Source of the DNA: Bactrocera neohumeralis
Taxonomy: Eukaryota; Arthropoda; Insecta; Diptera; Tephritidae
Assembly: GCF_024586455.1 (NCBI RefSeq)
Contig: NC_065922.1
Span: forward strand, 21,014,089-21,078,088
Reading direction: 5' to 3'
Length of the DNA stretch: 64,000 nt
Part shown: one piece after another, positions 1 to 11,185 of the stretch
How the letters are laid out: every line of letters starts with the position of its first letter
How positions within the stretch are numbered: position 1 is the first letter of the stretch
Program-made: the position numbers and the translations under genes
The notes under the pieces: generated by a model
The model's input: the letters and a program-made list of their open reading frames with translations, nothing else
Databases searched by the model: none
Told to the model about the DNA's origin: nothing

Positions 1-307
1 CAATGGGGCAGCATACAATTAAGTTTGTACGCGCTTATGTTAAAAGACTCGTAAAATGTCAATCATTTCACTCAAATGTACGTCAACAACAGCCACTAAA
101 AATCACAATTAAATCCGCAGATTGTTCAATTTGCAGAGAAATTTTCCACAAAAAGCAAATAAGACCAGACAACAATTAAATTATTTCAAGTGACACATTT
201 TCTCTCCTTCTTTTTTCTATACTCCCTCTTACTGCTACTCAGGCACCAAAAAGTAGGGACTACAATACCATATGCATTTATAATACCTCAGTTGAATAAA
301 AAAGGTT
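1..307. other. AT-rich unique sequence
   Basis: No gene, RNA or recognisable repeat is visible. The short open frames here are low-complexity and look like chance. Confidence 0.5.
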
Positions 308-895
308 TAGAACAAGAAAAAACGTTAACTTCGGCTGCACCGACGCTAATATACCCTTCACAGGTGCATTTCTTTTAGTAACTATGTGTCCAGTTTGTAT
401 GGAAGCTATATGCTATAGTAATCCTATCTGAACAATTTTTTCGGAGATTATATTGTTACCTTAAGCATTAATCCATGTATGCTATAGTGAGCCGATCTGA
501 ACAATTTCTACCGATATTGCATTATTTCTATAAACAATACCTCTTACCAAATTTCATGAAGATATGTCGTTAAATGAGGAAGTTTCGCATGCAAGCACTG
601 GATTCCGATTGTTCACTTTGTACGACAGCTATATGTCATAGTGGTCCGATATCGCCATTTTCGACAAATGAGCAGCTTCTTGAAGAGAAAATGACGTTTG
701 AAAAACGATATCTCAAAAACTGAGGGATTAGTTTGTATATATACAGACAGACGGACGGACATGGACGGACATAAATCGACTCAGCTCAACATACTGATCA
801 TTTATGTATATAATTTATAGGGTCTCCGACGCTTCCTTCTGGGTGTTACAAACTTCGTGACAAACTTAATACATCCTTTTCAGGGTATAAAAACT
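308..895 (+). repeat. Dispersed fly repeat, family F1, near full length
   Basis: The segment begins with an 'aacaagaaaaaacgtt' plus 'cttcggctgcaccga' motif. It contains repeated 'gctatatgctatagtg' and 'ccgatctgaacaattt' motifs and a run of acagacagacggacggac near 760-775. It ends at 'cagggtataaaaa'. I remember the same order of motifs as a very common noncoding repeat in Drosophila and tephritid genomes, but I cannot name its class. Two more fragments lie in this window in the opposite orientation, at about 7.81-8.08 kb and 62.6-62.76 kb. The shared ends of the 0.3 kb and 7.8 kb copies define the unit. There is no coding capacity. Confidence 0.75.
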
Positions 896-1986
896 ATTTG
901 GTTAATGGTTGTTATGTGTTCTCTTACTCTCTTGTTTGTGCTCGTGCATCTCTACCCCGCGGTCACGGAAATCACACAGATCTGTGGTACAGTAACCTGT
1001 TATTTTTTATGGCAACCCAGTTAAGCATTTGCATGTGCACCAGTTATATTGAAAATTTGATTTCAAGAAACATATTGCCGAAAGTATAGCCTAATTATCA
1101 CTGATAATGGCAATAAGTTCCTCGTGAAAGTTTTCTATCTCTGTCTCTGCACATCTGCAATCGGCGTGAATCCAAGCTTTTCCAATTCCCCCATGGGCAT
1201 TGAAAGTTTGGTGTTTGGTAACCTATGTTGACTCTCTTATAATAGGCCTTTGTCGATCAGAAAAACTGATAAAGTATAGAATTTCCTGCATTACTTACTG
1301 AGATTTAAATACGACCGATAAAGTGAAACAATCTCGCTATAAACTAACTTTACCCACCGGATTCGCAAATATTTGGCTCCTTTGTGTGAGCTATGAGTCA
1401 AAAAGTGGTTCGCTGGAAAAATATTTCCCTTAAATGAGGTGCTCAAGATGAAAAGAAATGTCTGTTTTGAAAGCTACGAAAATTCGCTTTACCTAACTGG
1501 TATCGCAATACATATAAAAGGACCAGGGCAACAAGACTTCTTTTAATACTTTTCTGCCTATGAGTATGTAAAACTGCAAAATATCGATATAATTAATCAC
1601 TTGGAACGAATAATTTTTAACTACCGCCGCTTCCCGAGATTTCATAAAACTGATTATAAATAAACGTGTGTCATTGATCTCCATCCAATTAATTTTTATC
1701 GCTTATCTCAATATTTAATGTGGCAACGAAAGTCAGAATATATTTATTGTACATTTTTCTTTAAGAAATATTTATTATACCTGTATTGATGGCACGATTT
1801 TATGCCTCTTAACAGAAGATTAATTTTATTTACTTTTTTCTCCCACACCTTTTCTTCACAGAAAAAAAAATTGGATAAAGGAAACCCAAGCAAAATATCC
1901 TCTTCACTCATACTCCAGCTATTTGTCGTAATTATCAATTCTGCTCAAAACGCAGACCCGACGAGAAACACACAACCAACTAAACA
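896..1986. other. AT-rich unique sequence
   Basis: No convincing ORF, RNA gene or known repeat is seen. GC content rises towards the receptor-like fragment that follows. If that fragment were a true first exon, a promoter or 5' UTR could lie in the last few hundred bases, but no clear core promoter is visible. Confidence 0.4.
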
Positions 1987-2436
1987 TTGAGTTTCTGTGG
2001 TCTAACGCACACACTTTCACTATATACCTTCGGCGGACTTTCACATTATTGTGAAGCCGTATGCAAACAAATCATCGCCAAATACGAGGAAACCAAAAGT
2101 ATCCGAAACATGCTTCACAATAAGAGAGATTTCACACTGAGTCCGACGGCGCCCGTTATTGTCGCGCTGACGACATCGTTCGTTGCAATGGCAGTGCTGC
2201 CGGGAGTTTGAACAACGCTTTCGACCGCATGAATGGATAATGGTTTGGGCACTAGCGCAAGCTTCACCGGATCCCCTGAACAAGATGGCGCAGCGGTGGG
2301 TTATGATGTAAATTGCTCTTTGCCACGGGATAGTCTATACGTATTCGAAATGAACCCAGGGAAACACGTTGTGTCAACCATTGTGCCTGCATTTTTCGGC
2401 ATTATCGGACTCGCGGTCCTACTGGAAAATGCTTAA
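1987..2436 (+). pseudogene. Allatostatin-A-receptor-like GPCR N-terminal fragment
   Basis: Two open stretches in one frame (1987-2208 and 2233-2433) are separated by TGA codons at 2209 and 2230. Base composition is clearly more gene-like than in the flanks. The second stretch opens with ATG at 2233. It has a Ser/Gly-rich extracellular-like leader, a possible N-glycosylation site (NCS) and then 'VVSTIVPAFFGIIGLAVLL' followed by EN. This resembles the start of TM1 of insect allatostatin-A receptors as I remember them (VSTIVP.FFGIIG.AGLLGN). The family's GN is EN here, and a TAA (position 2434) stops the frame within TM1, where a Leu codon TTA would fit. No later receptor exons (DRY, NPxxY) are visible in the window. 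It is most likely a relic or duplicated exon. It could instead be a true first exon starting at 2233 with a splice donor near its end, in which case the sequence downstream would be intron. Confidence 0.55.
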
Positions 2437-3740
2437 ATTATGAAAATCGAATGTGTGTTGACTGACTGAACATATTTGCTCTTGCTCATTTGGATAACTG
2501 ACCATACAGACACATAATTTTGTATTTAACAAGTGAGTGTAAGCAATGGGTGCATGCGATAACAGCTAATAGATATGCGGTTGAAGCACATAATTTGAAA
2601 ACCAGCATTTATGGCAAACTCAGTGAAAAATATTGTGATAGTGGGACAATTGGATGGTGTCAAAATTGGATATTTTTGAAAAATTTATGATTTGTCATAA
2701 TTCTACATTTAAGAAACATTAATCAGATACGTTGCCTTTAAATAAAGTTTTCAAGTATATTTGGACAGTAATAAAATTTGTAGTATCTGTCAGTTTAATT
2801 AAACAACTGACATTTCACAGAATGCTCATAAATATTTGTATTCGAAAGTTCAGTACAAAATGCCACAAATCACTGAAATATAAGGGAAAATTTCATTTAA
2901 TTCGAATTTCATCCACACCATATTATCCGTATCCCAGAGACTCTTTTTTTGTCGGAATTCAAGAGAATGTTCACTGAAAAGGTTGTCACAGAAGTGTACA
3001 CTACAATATTCAATTCAACTTCTATCTTTGCAAACATATTTTGGCATTTTAAAGAGAGAACTTTAAATAGTATTATAAAGTGCTACAAAATTATTTGAGT
3101 TCTTTGTCTACATATAAAGTAAATACAACAAATGTTTCAGTAGAAAAATGTGTAATAAATCAATGCCTAAGTAGCACTCAGCTGCAGAAGTATTCAGGCG
3201 CGTGCGAGAGTGTGCGTTCGTGCCAACGCTGAGGACCTATAAGTACTCAGATAAACTAGAATGTATGCAATTGCTTGAACGACCATGAAAATGTGGAATA
3301 TATGTGTGCTTATGGACGCATATATGTATGTATATTAGATTGACTACGTAAACGAGCTCATCAGGTGTCAGGCTACAAACCAATCGCGCTTTGTTGAGCT
3401 CCTACGTTATTTCAATGGCAAGTTGGAAGTCAAGGTCATTCAATAATAGTTTTTTCTCTTTGCACTTTCTTTCTCTCTTTGTTTTGCAAGCCACTTCATC
3501 CAATAACCAATAACATTTTCCATGCTGAAGTGAGCAAGTGAGAACATCGAGACGTGTAAATTCGATCTCGTGCTCCTGCAATAACAAGGTGACCACATTA
3601 AAAATAATATATTGTGTACATACTAAAAATATATGATTGGTATATTAAATAAATTGTAAATCGGTGTTTTGAATAAAAAAACTTGTATCTATATACATAT
3701 GTTCTTGCAAGTGCACATATGCATGTGTGTACGGTGTTCA
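2437..3740. other. AT-rich unique sequence leading into duplication unit A
   Basis: No gene is recognised. A short match at 3,555-3,590 ('tcgtgctcctg' with flanks) recurs at 28,150-28,188 and is the leftmost paralogous block I could find. The left boundary of the duplication probably lies in or just before this stretch. Confidence 0.4.
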
Positions 3741-4590
3741 TTTCGCACCAAAAAGACAATATATGTATAGTATTTTAGGGTTACAGAAATTAAGGAAAAT
3801 CACCTCTAGTCATCTTCACATACATACCTCTTCGATTCTGGCTGAAATCACAATCCTCGGAGTTTACAAACACTTTGTTAATGCATATCCTCGAGGCGCA
3901 CACTCAACTACTGTAATTAGTCGATATAGCAGTGCTATTCATTTCTTCAGTATAACTTTTGAAAAAATTTACTGATCTCAAAGATTTTGGTGTCAATTAA
4001 AAGAAAAAAAGGTCAGCATGCAATAAGTATGCTGCACTTATTTTCATAACGCACACAAGCGTGGTAGTTTAACGATAAGTATGTGGTAGTAAAAAACATG
4101 AATTTTAGCTGAATATGAGGTATTTGTAGTGCTGTTATATAACAGCGAACACATATGGAACGTATTTTAAGAGCAGGGTAATGAGGACAGCCTTTCATCT
4201 TGTTTTAAAAAATAAAGTTATTAAATATTACCACAAAGTTGATATATTCTATTTGCTTTCAAAATATATGCTCCATACGTGGTTTGTTAATATTAATTAA
4301 TAGATTTTTATAAAGCTGCAGACTTGTTCTTTCATTTAGTGGCGGCATGCATAAAATCGGTTCTATTTTAACGAAGTTATTCCTCTAAATGCGCCCGCAG
4401 TTTTTACTTCCGGTTATCTTGCGCCTGTCGCTGAAGCAGTTTCATGTCACCTGCGCCTTTGGGGTAGGCAATAGGAAAATCAATTTTCTCGCCGTGGTTA
4501 CCTACTGGTCAGCTTTGATCGCCTGGTAGAAATTGATCATTTGTGCTTCATCAAAAGGGCGCCTCCGCTTGACTGGGGTGACCAGATAGA
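3740..4590. repeat. Paralogous block P2, copy A
   Basis: This block aligns nearly end to end with 29,120-29,925 at similar length (about 710 versus 703 bases between shared anchor points). Shared landmarks in order are accaaaaagaca, ggcgcaca.ctcaact.ctgtaatt, tatagcagtgc, caagcgtggta, ctttcatcttgt, acttccggttatc, cgcctggtagaaat and ggggtgaccagat. Inside the block, about 3,805-4,587 looks like a transposon. Its right end is ggggtgaccaga and its left end (ctagtcatc) is a decayed form of the ctggtcacc seen in copy B. The flanking sequence outside the element also matches, so the element was probably present before the duplication. Neither strand keeps a common reading frame between the copies, so coding function is unlikely. 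Confidence 0.7.
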
Positions 4591-7230
4591 AAGTTTACTT
4601 ATTCTATAGAAAAAAATGCTGCTGAGTTTTCGCTAATTTTTTTGGGTTTTAGTGCCAGAAATTAATATTTATAATTTCTAATATAATTTTAATATTACTA
4701 TTTAGCTATAAATGTAGAAAAACTTACCACTAACTCAGTCGATTTTCAGTGAAACAATTTTTTTGTTTTGGTTTCCTTATTTCAATAGTCTTTTGTTGTT
4801 AACATAACTTTCCTTTTACCTTACTTACTTATTTAGCTTAGGTTATTTACTTCCATTTTCTATTAATTAAGGTAAATTATTTTAAAATATGTTTAAAAGT
4901 TCATTTGTGTTTTTTTTATTGTTTTGCTAATAATATTTACATATGTATTTATTTTCATACAATATAATGAAAATTACAATGTGATGGCTTTTGAATTAGT
5001 TCCAGATGCCACATGATCGTTATCTCCCATCATACGTCAACGGCAAAGTTATGGCTGTTAAATTTCTTTTGCGTTTCTCCGCCTGTTGGTCTGTTTACAG
5101 CTTAATTATTTTTGATTTGTTATCTTCCAAAGGTAAAGGGTACAAATGTTTCATGAGCTAAAAGAAAAAAATATATATTACTATATTATATATTTATTAT
5201 ATTCTCTATCATTTATTTTATTTATGCCAAAAGAAATACTGCAGCATTTTATATTCTATATCTATAAGAATACCGAAAACAGTTAGAGCGGAAATACTTA
5301 GAGAGATTTTTGTAAAAACTGAGAAAAGAAAAAATTCTCTGTAAATTCTAACACAATTTAAAAAAGTAAGAAAATAATATTTTTCTACAAATTCTTCGTT
5401 GTAAATAAGTATATTTATTCAACTGGCTACTTGAAGCATTCGATGTTCTATTGCAAAAATATTCTATGAGCACTCTCAACTTACTTAAGGACATTTGAAC
5501 AGATACCACTTTAAAGCAACGCATACAAGCATTTAGATAAATATATTTATATGCTCGAATTGAGTTTACCGTAACTTCCTTACATCATACGCACATTGTT
5601 CGGAAAATGCTCATGCCGAATAATGATAAACATCATAAATAATATGTAGCTTATCTGCCAGGAGTGAGGCGAAGCAAAATAATGTGGAACCTCACTGACA
5701 TTAGTTTTGGTCGAAAACGATTGCAACTCTTAATAGAGAATTATTTGTACTCGACTGATTCCTTTCGTTCAGCTGTGAGTTATCAGAATTCCTCATGCAA
5801 ATATTTGAAATTTTTTTCATACTCAAGCTGGTAAATGACTGGACATTAATGGAACACATACAAATAAAATAATGAGTAGCGGCTTACTGGAATCGATAAT
5901 GTGAATTTTCCTTTCCATATGTTTAGTATTAGTATCTTATGTGCATTGACTATAAAGTTTTATGACGAATGTGTTTACGAAATTCTTGTATTTGTTTAAA
6001 TAAAGAATGTTTACAGTCTATAAATGATTCAATACAATTGTTCTATGTATTATATGGTTGGCTTTGTTTCAGACCGCTTGACGACTGTAGTGCCTCTCAA
6101 AGAGAAATGATAGCTATTAAGGTAGTGCGGCTATTTTTAGGGAGGTAAGCAAACACTCCGAGAGCAGAGCTGTTATACAGGCAAATAAAAGAGTTTTCTC
6201 TTCACGCACTTGCTATACGCTATAGTGATCAGAAAATTTAGCTGTTTGGCAGCGGATCTATTCAAGGTAAGCAGGCACCGTGCTTGGCCAGTGCTTAGGT
6301 GACTCTCGCGTCTCGATGGGGTGACACAGGGTGACTTCAGTGGAAGCTAGCTGTTAGCCAATTCATAAGTTTAGGCAAATGTTAATTAATATTTAATTAA
6401 ATTATTTTATGTCTTATTATATGATTTAAATCATGACAAATGTTACATATTCCCAATTAGTAACATTTTTTCTCTTTCAATGTGTTAATATTCACTCCAC
6501 ATGACTTATGTTAATATTAAAGTAATTTTGCACTGTAAAATAATTAAATTTTTTACTTGCGTGCATTGGTTTAGCAGCGTAAGCATATAAATCAAAAGAT
6601 ATGTGATTATTAATCATCTTGCACGACTGCCACACCTCAAATGCTAGGTTACGTATACGGCACGTCAACCCAGCTAATGTAAGGTGAAGTTAGCTCATAC
6701 AATATTCTCATGTTATCTAAATCACAAAAATTAAATAACTTATGAGATTGAATATGATCGGCATCAGTTCATCATGGAGTTGCCTTGGTGTCTGGCATAT
6801 ACAGCACAAACTGATTATAATATAATAATTGCTATTATTTCGTAGAAATTAGTCGGGTAAGACATACTGCTTATAACATAAGACATATTGCTTACCAACT
6901 CCAAATATGTTTAAAAATTATTCTTACTATTGCGTAAGCTTTAGCTGTTGAGGCTGATCAACTTTTGATAGAATTAAATTTATAATAAGGTTTTTATATA
7001 ACTAATTGAGCATTAACATTAACTTTAACTAAAAGTGGACACTATTCGTAAACTTAATATATTATTTCTATTTTTTATTATTATTAGAAACTCGACTTAT
7101 TTTTTTTCTTTTATTCAAGGATAAACATACATTTTTATTTAGTATTCTTATTGAAAGATAATATGTTACAGTTACTCATCCATATTTTAAAAGTAGTTTA
7201 ATTTGTAAAATATTTTACAATGTTTTATGA
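4591..7230. other. AT-rich spacer with paralogous blocks P3 and P4
   Basis: This is unique-looking sequence without genes. Two islands are conserved with unit B. P3 (about 5,071-5,172) matches 30,650-30,783 through cgtttctc, cagct, atttttgatt and tgag landmarks. P4 (about 6,557-6,666) matches 32,564-32,674 through gcgtgcatt.gtttagc, gactgccacac and ggttac.tatacg. Weaker similarity (gtgaaa.aattttttt) at about 4,748 matches about 30,082. Between the islands I see nothing recognisable. Confidence 0.6.
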
Positions 7231-7770
7231 ACGACCACATTGCTCAAATACTACTATTTCGGTTCCCAACTGTGTCAAGGATTCGTAAAATAAATAACCC
7301 AAAACTTGAAAATTCCGCCAAAGTCAAGACATATTTTTTCTAAAGTTGCACTAAACTCTCATATCTGACACCACAAACTCAAGTTGAAAATAAATAGTAT
7401 ATCAATTTATTTACATACATCAAACATTGGCATTGTCTCTGTCTCTTAAAATTACAATTGAAATATGAAACTGATTCAATAAATTATGAAAACCAATGCA
7501 AAAAGCAACCTATTTGCTAAATAGATATAAACGACAAAGGTTCATATGCCCGTTTGAGCTACATATTTGGTGACTTCTTGGTCGTAGGATAGAAATAAAT
7601 TTATATGCTGGCAGATATGCATGGATGATATGTTTGTGCTTAAGTTGTTTTTGAATTCCCTTTTAGATATGAATGACTTTTCTTGTTCAATTTTAACTAT
7701 AAATGTGCGTACATTGGTATATGTTTTCAAACTTTTGCATTTCCGTAATATTATTTTAAAATTATGTTAG
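7231..7770. repeat. Paralogous block P5, copy A
   Basis: The block is colinear with about 33,017-33,525. Shared stretches include acgaccaca, ccgcc.a.gtcaagatata.ttttctaa, tatttacatacatca, tcaataa.ttatgaaaa.caatgcaaa, and a long match around gaatga.t..tcttgttcaattttaacta at 7,666-7,700, equivalent to 33,403-33,435. No frame is shared, so this is noncoding paralogy. Confidence 0.7.
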
Positions 7771-7805
7771 TGTTTATTATGTTCTTTTGTACCAAACAAA
7801 CAACA

Positions 7806-8080
7806 CTTTTTATACCCTGAACAGCGTATGTTACATTTGAACTAAAGTTTGTGACACCCAGTAGGAAACTAAATACATAAATTGTCAGTGCTTCTGTCTG
7901 TTCGCTTGCATATTTTCCGTATATATTATTAAAAAAACAATTCTAGCTTAAAGCTGCCATACAAACTCGCTGAACAAAATCAAATTATTGTGAAGAAAAC
8001 TTAAACCTGTGATGGGTATTACATGGCAGCTTCGATGTAGCCGAAATAAACGTTTTCTTGTTTGATTAAATTTTTATACC
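7806..8080 (-). repeat. F1 repeat, internally deleted, inverted
   Basis: It starts with tttttataccctgaac (the reverse complement of the F1 right end) and 'gtttgtgacacccagtaggaa'. It ends with cacctgtgatgggtat.../cagcttcgatgtagccgaa...aacgttttcttgtt (the reverse complement of the F1 left end). Both termini match the copy at 308-895, but the centre is missing. The insertion has no counterpart at the matching position in unit B (near 33.55 kb), so it probably arrived after the duplication. Confidence 0.75.
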
Positions 8081-8427
8081 CAGTAGAACAGTAAAGCGTA
8101 ACTTTTGTGTTCTTCTAAAAAGACATAAAATAAAAACAAATTAACTTTTGATTTCAGTCTCTGCAAGAATTATAAACTGCATTCTAATGAGAAATCAGGC
8201 ATGCATTCTGAGAGATTTCGTTGCTTCATAAATACATAAATGTTGTAAAAATTCAGGTAAAACTATAACCTTAAATGAAGTTCACGCTCAAATGGATACG
8301 CTTACTTGTTATATTTCGTAACATACATAACTACATATTAATCTTTAATACATAATTTATGTTTACACCATATTCGGTACTGAATATCATTGATTATTGT
8401 CCTAAGTCATGCTTTAAGAAATGTGTA
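8081..8427. other. AT-rich spacer
   Basis: No recognisable feature. Confidence 0.4.
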
Positions 8428-8725
8428 TGCCATCCATTTCATATGAAAATAAAAAAGGAATTCATGTAAAGGGCATTCATTCATATAAAGTGTTTGACTC
8501 GTCACCATTTAATAACTTTCCTTAACTTTTGCAGAGGCGTGAAATAGCAAAAAATCAAAAATCTTTTTCGTTCCCTTTTTCACTCAAGTAAAGATGAAAT
8601 TCTTTTTAACAAATTTTGTAAGTTTTTGAAGTGTGAAAAAATGCAAAATGAGAAATGTAGCAATGCTGAGCAGAGCCAACTTCTCGGCCTTGGCATAACT
8701 GCCAGGGAAAGTAGACTATGTATAA
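8428..8725. repeat. Paralogous block P6, copy A
   Basis: The block is colinear with about 33,628-33,930. Landmarks are tgccat, aaaa..aattcat..aagggca.tcatt.ataaa, cagaggc.tg.aa.a..aaaaatcaaaaatctttt, gtttgaagtgtga.aaa..tgcaaaa.ga and cggccttg.cat.a.t.ccagg. The two copies are only moderately diverged here. There is no shared open frame. Confidence 0.7.
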
Positions 8726-9869
8726 GAGCTGTTCTTTGACATATGAAATGAAATATTTACGATTGAGTAACAGAAAGTGTCTAAGGGCTTTTTGAAAATG
8801 AAAAACTTTCTCTACTTTTTATGTCATATGATATAATTTAACCGAAAGATGTGTATAGAAGTTTCTATACCAATATTACTCATTTATTTACATACTCTAA
8901 TTTCACTATTTTTACAATGCAATTGTAACCTCAAAAGTTGCATAAAATTGAGACTGTAGTTTTGGAAGGTATAATGTAGTATCCGTTAGCAGACATCCAG
9001 ATATTTGCCGTATCTAAGGATTCGTTAAATATGTGCTTAAGTTCATACTACTCTACTAAAGAGTCAATATGCTGCGTATATAAAGAATAACTTCCATGAA
9101 CTGACGCAATATTTTGACAGCTTGTAATTGCATTAAAATTCCCGCTGAGTGCGTTACAAAAATGTCAGTGTCTTTTACATATACCACAAAATTATATTTA
9201 TATCGAAGATGTGTACATATGTAAGTAGAACAACACTTTTTAAATCATAACACAACCATAACCATTCTGCATACACACAACTATTTTATTGAGTACCTCA
9301 AGCAGGAAAAGAAAAATTATGAGCATCCGGCAAAATGAGAACATGAGTCAAGTAAAAGGTGATTGAGTTGATAAGCATGTAGTGTAACTTAAAAGGTAGA
9401 AGAGCATGTGTTGACGTATGCACATTAAAACGTGCATGTTCAAACTTACATAAGCACATTTTATTTTTGTAAACGCGAGGTTATTAGGTAAAATAATGTT
9501 GTGGTGAAACTGGTGGCTTTCTCAAAAATTTTGCATCTGACTTAAACGAAAAAATAAAAAAGTTATTTTCAACAAGCATTTCAAGTTGTCAACTTAAATC
9601 AATAAAATCATAATATGGTATAGAGGTAAGTATAGAGTTTGCTATTGCTGTGAAACTAACAAAGAGCTTTCAGAAAATATTCAGCCCAATGAACAGCAAG
9701 TTGAAATATTTATTTAAAGTTAATTGGATACAAAGCACACACGTTTTGCATACAAAATTTCAAGCACCACAAGCTCTTTCACATGTCAAAATCAATTAAT
9801 CTAAATTGGAGAAGTGTCAAAAACATAAGTACACTACACTTACAAAAGTGTTTGCAACTATCTCAGAGT
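8726..9869. other. AT-rich spacer
   Basis: No gene is recognised. A short paralogous match (aaattggagaagtgtcaaaa, about 9,804-9,825) corresponds to about 34,197-34,217 in unit B and keeps the colinear order. The rest shows nothing identifiable. Confidence 0.45.
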
Positions 9870-11185
9870 TTAAGGGGGTACTCTCATGTAAACGCATACA
9901 TTTTACCACTTTTTAGGAAAATTTTTTTTTATGCGACAACAAAATTCAATCATTTTAATTTTTTAATATATTTTTATTTGTATTTTAAAATGTACAAAAA
10001 AAATTTTTTTCGTTTTTTACATTTCTAATATATTTTTTTGTTAAATCAAAGTAGTCCCCAACAAAAAAAAGTAGTTCACTGGTCATGGTGATAGCGGCTG
10101 TTCATGTTGTCTGAAATAAAAAAATCGAATGGATTATTACTCAGTAGTTCTGCGGCTATCGTCCCTACCAAACATAATCAATTTCATTAAAAAATAAATG
10201 TCGAACTTCAAAAAAAAAGTCACGAAAATCTTGTTTTTTTTTCGTTAAAAATCGTTTAAAAAAATATGAAAATATTTTCGAAAATAAACAATTCTGGTAG
10301 GGACGATAACTATAAATGAGTAGAAGAACATGTGTAAATTTTAAAGCTATCGGGTGAATACTTTTTTTTGGGCCATGACAGTTTCAGAAAATGATGATTC
10401 GAGAAAAATGCGTTTAGAAACGTAGCAGCTGCAGACTTGTCATGGCCCCTGGTAGACAGTCGCTTACAACACGTCGGCGACTATGAGCTGTGAAATAAGG
10501 CTAAAATTTCGGGTTTTCACCATGCCCCCTGGCAAAATATTTCACTACAAGTGATTGGGAATATGGGGCCGGCGGGGTTCAAAACTATTTTCGAAGAAGG
10601 AAAGTTGTGTTTTTTACATTTTCTTTTAACCTTTTTCAGGATAAGCCCTTTTGTACCTTCATACAAAAATGCTAGCAGGGGTGTACTTGCACGACAAAAA
10701 AATGTAAAAGTTTGAGAAAATTACATTTTTTAACTGGTAGAAACGCTGATACACTTAGCAGACCAAAGTATTTGAGATAAACATACAAACCAATTTGAAC
10801 ATGTAACGAACATGAAAGAATTGATACCAAAGAGTGCGAAGTGATAGAAATACAGGTTCAAAGTTCATATATTTTCATACAAAATATTTTGGGTTAGCCA
10901 AGCACCATTGATGCACTAAGGTGTAATATTACACACACAAGAGACCCTAGGTCGCGGTGCATTACCTCATAACATTTATCTATCTTTATCTAAGGTGTAA
11001 TATTATAATATCTTTTTTTCGTCCTTTTCGATACGATATCCTTGAATTTTTTTTCTGAATTCTATAGATAATAAAATTCTAGGAAGTTACCTGGAGGCGC
11101 AAGTCGTTTGCTACACTCTAAATATATTTAAATAACATTTAAAAACAAAATATGCCTGGCCAGACCCGGGGGTCTCCATGAGGGT
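9870..11185. repeat. Cryptic repeat with TTAA-GGGGG start, absent from unit B
   Basis: TTAA followed by five G marks the left edge at 9,870-9,878. Inside are long A and T homopolymers and a perfect 14-base inverted pair (tatcgtccctacca at 10,157-10,170 and its complement at 10,295-10,308). There is also a tctgaaataaaaaaatc motif at 10,110 that recurs in other G-run elements of this window. Short repeats of catggccc.tgg (about 10,440) and catgccccctgg (about 10,523) follow, and a GC-rich tail (gacccgggggtctcc, about 11,165) ends at ttaa. At the corresponding place in unit B (34.2-34.57 kb) the sequence is far shorter, so this is likely inserted DNA. The exact right end and the superfamily are uncertain. 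No coding sequence is visible. Confidence 0.5.
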
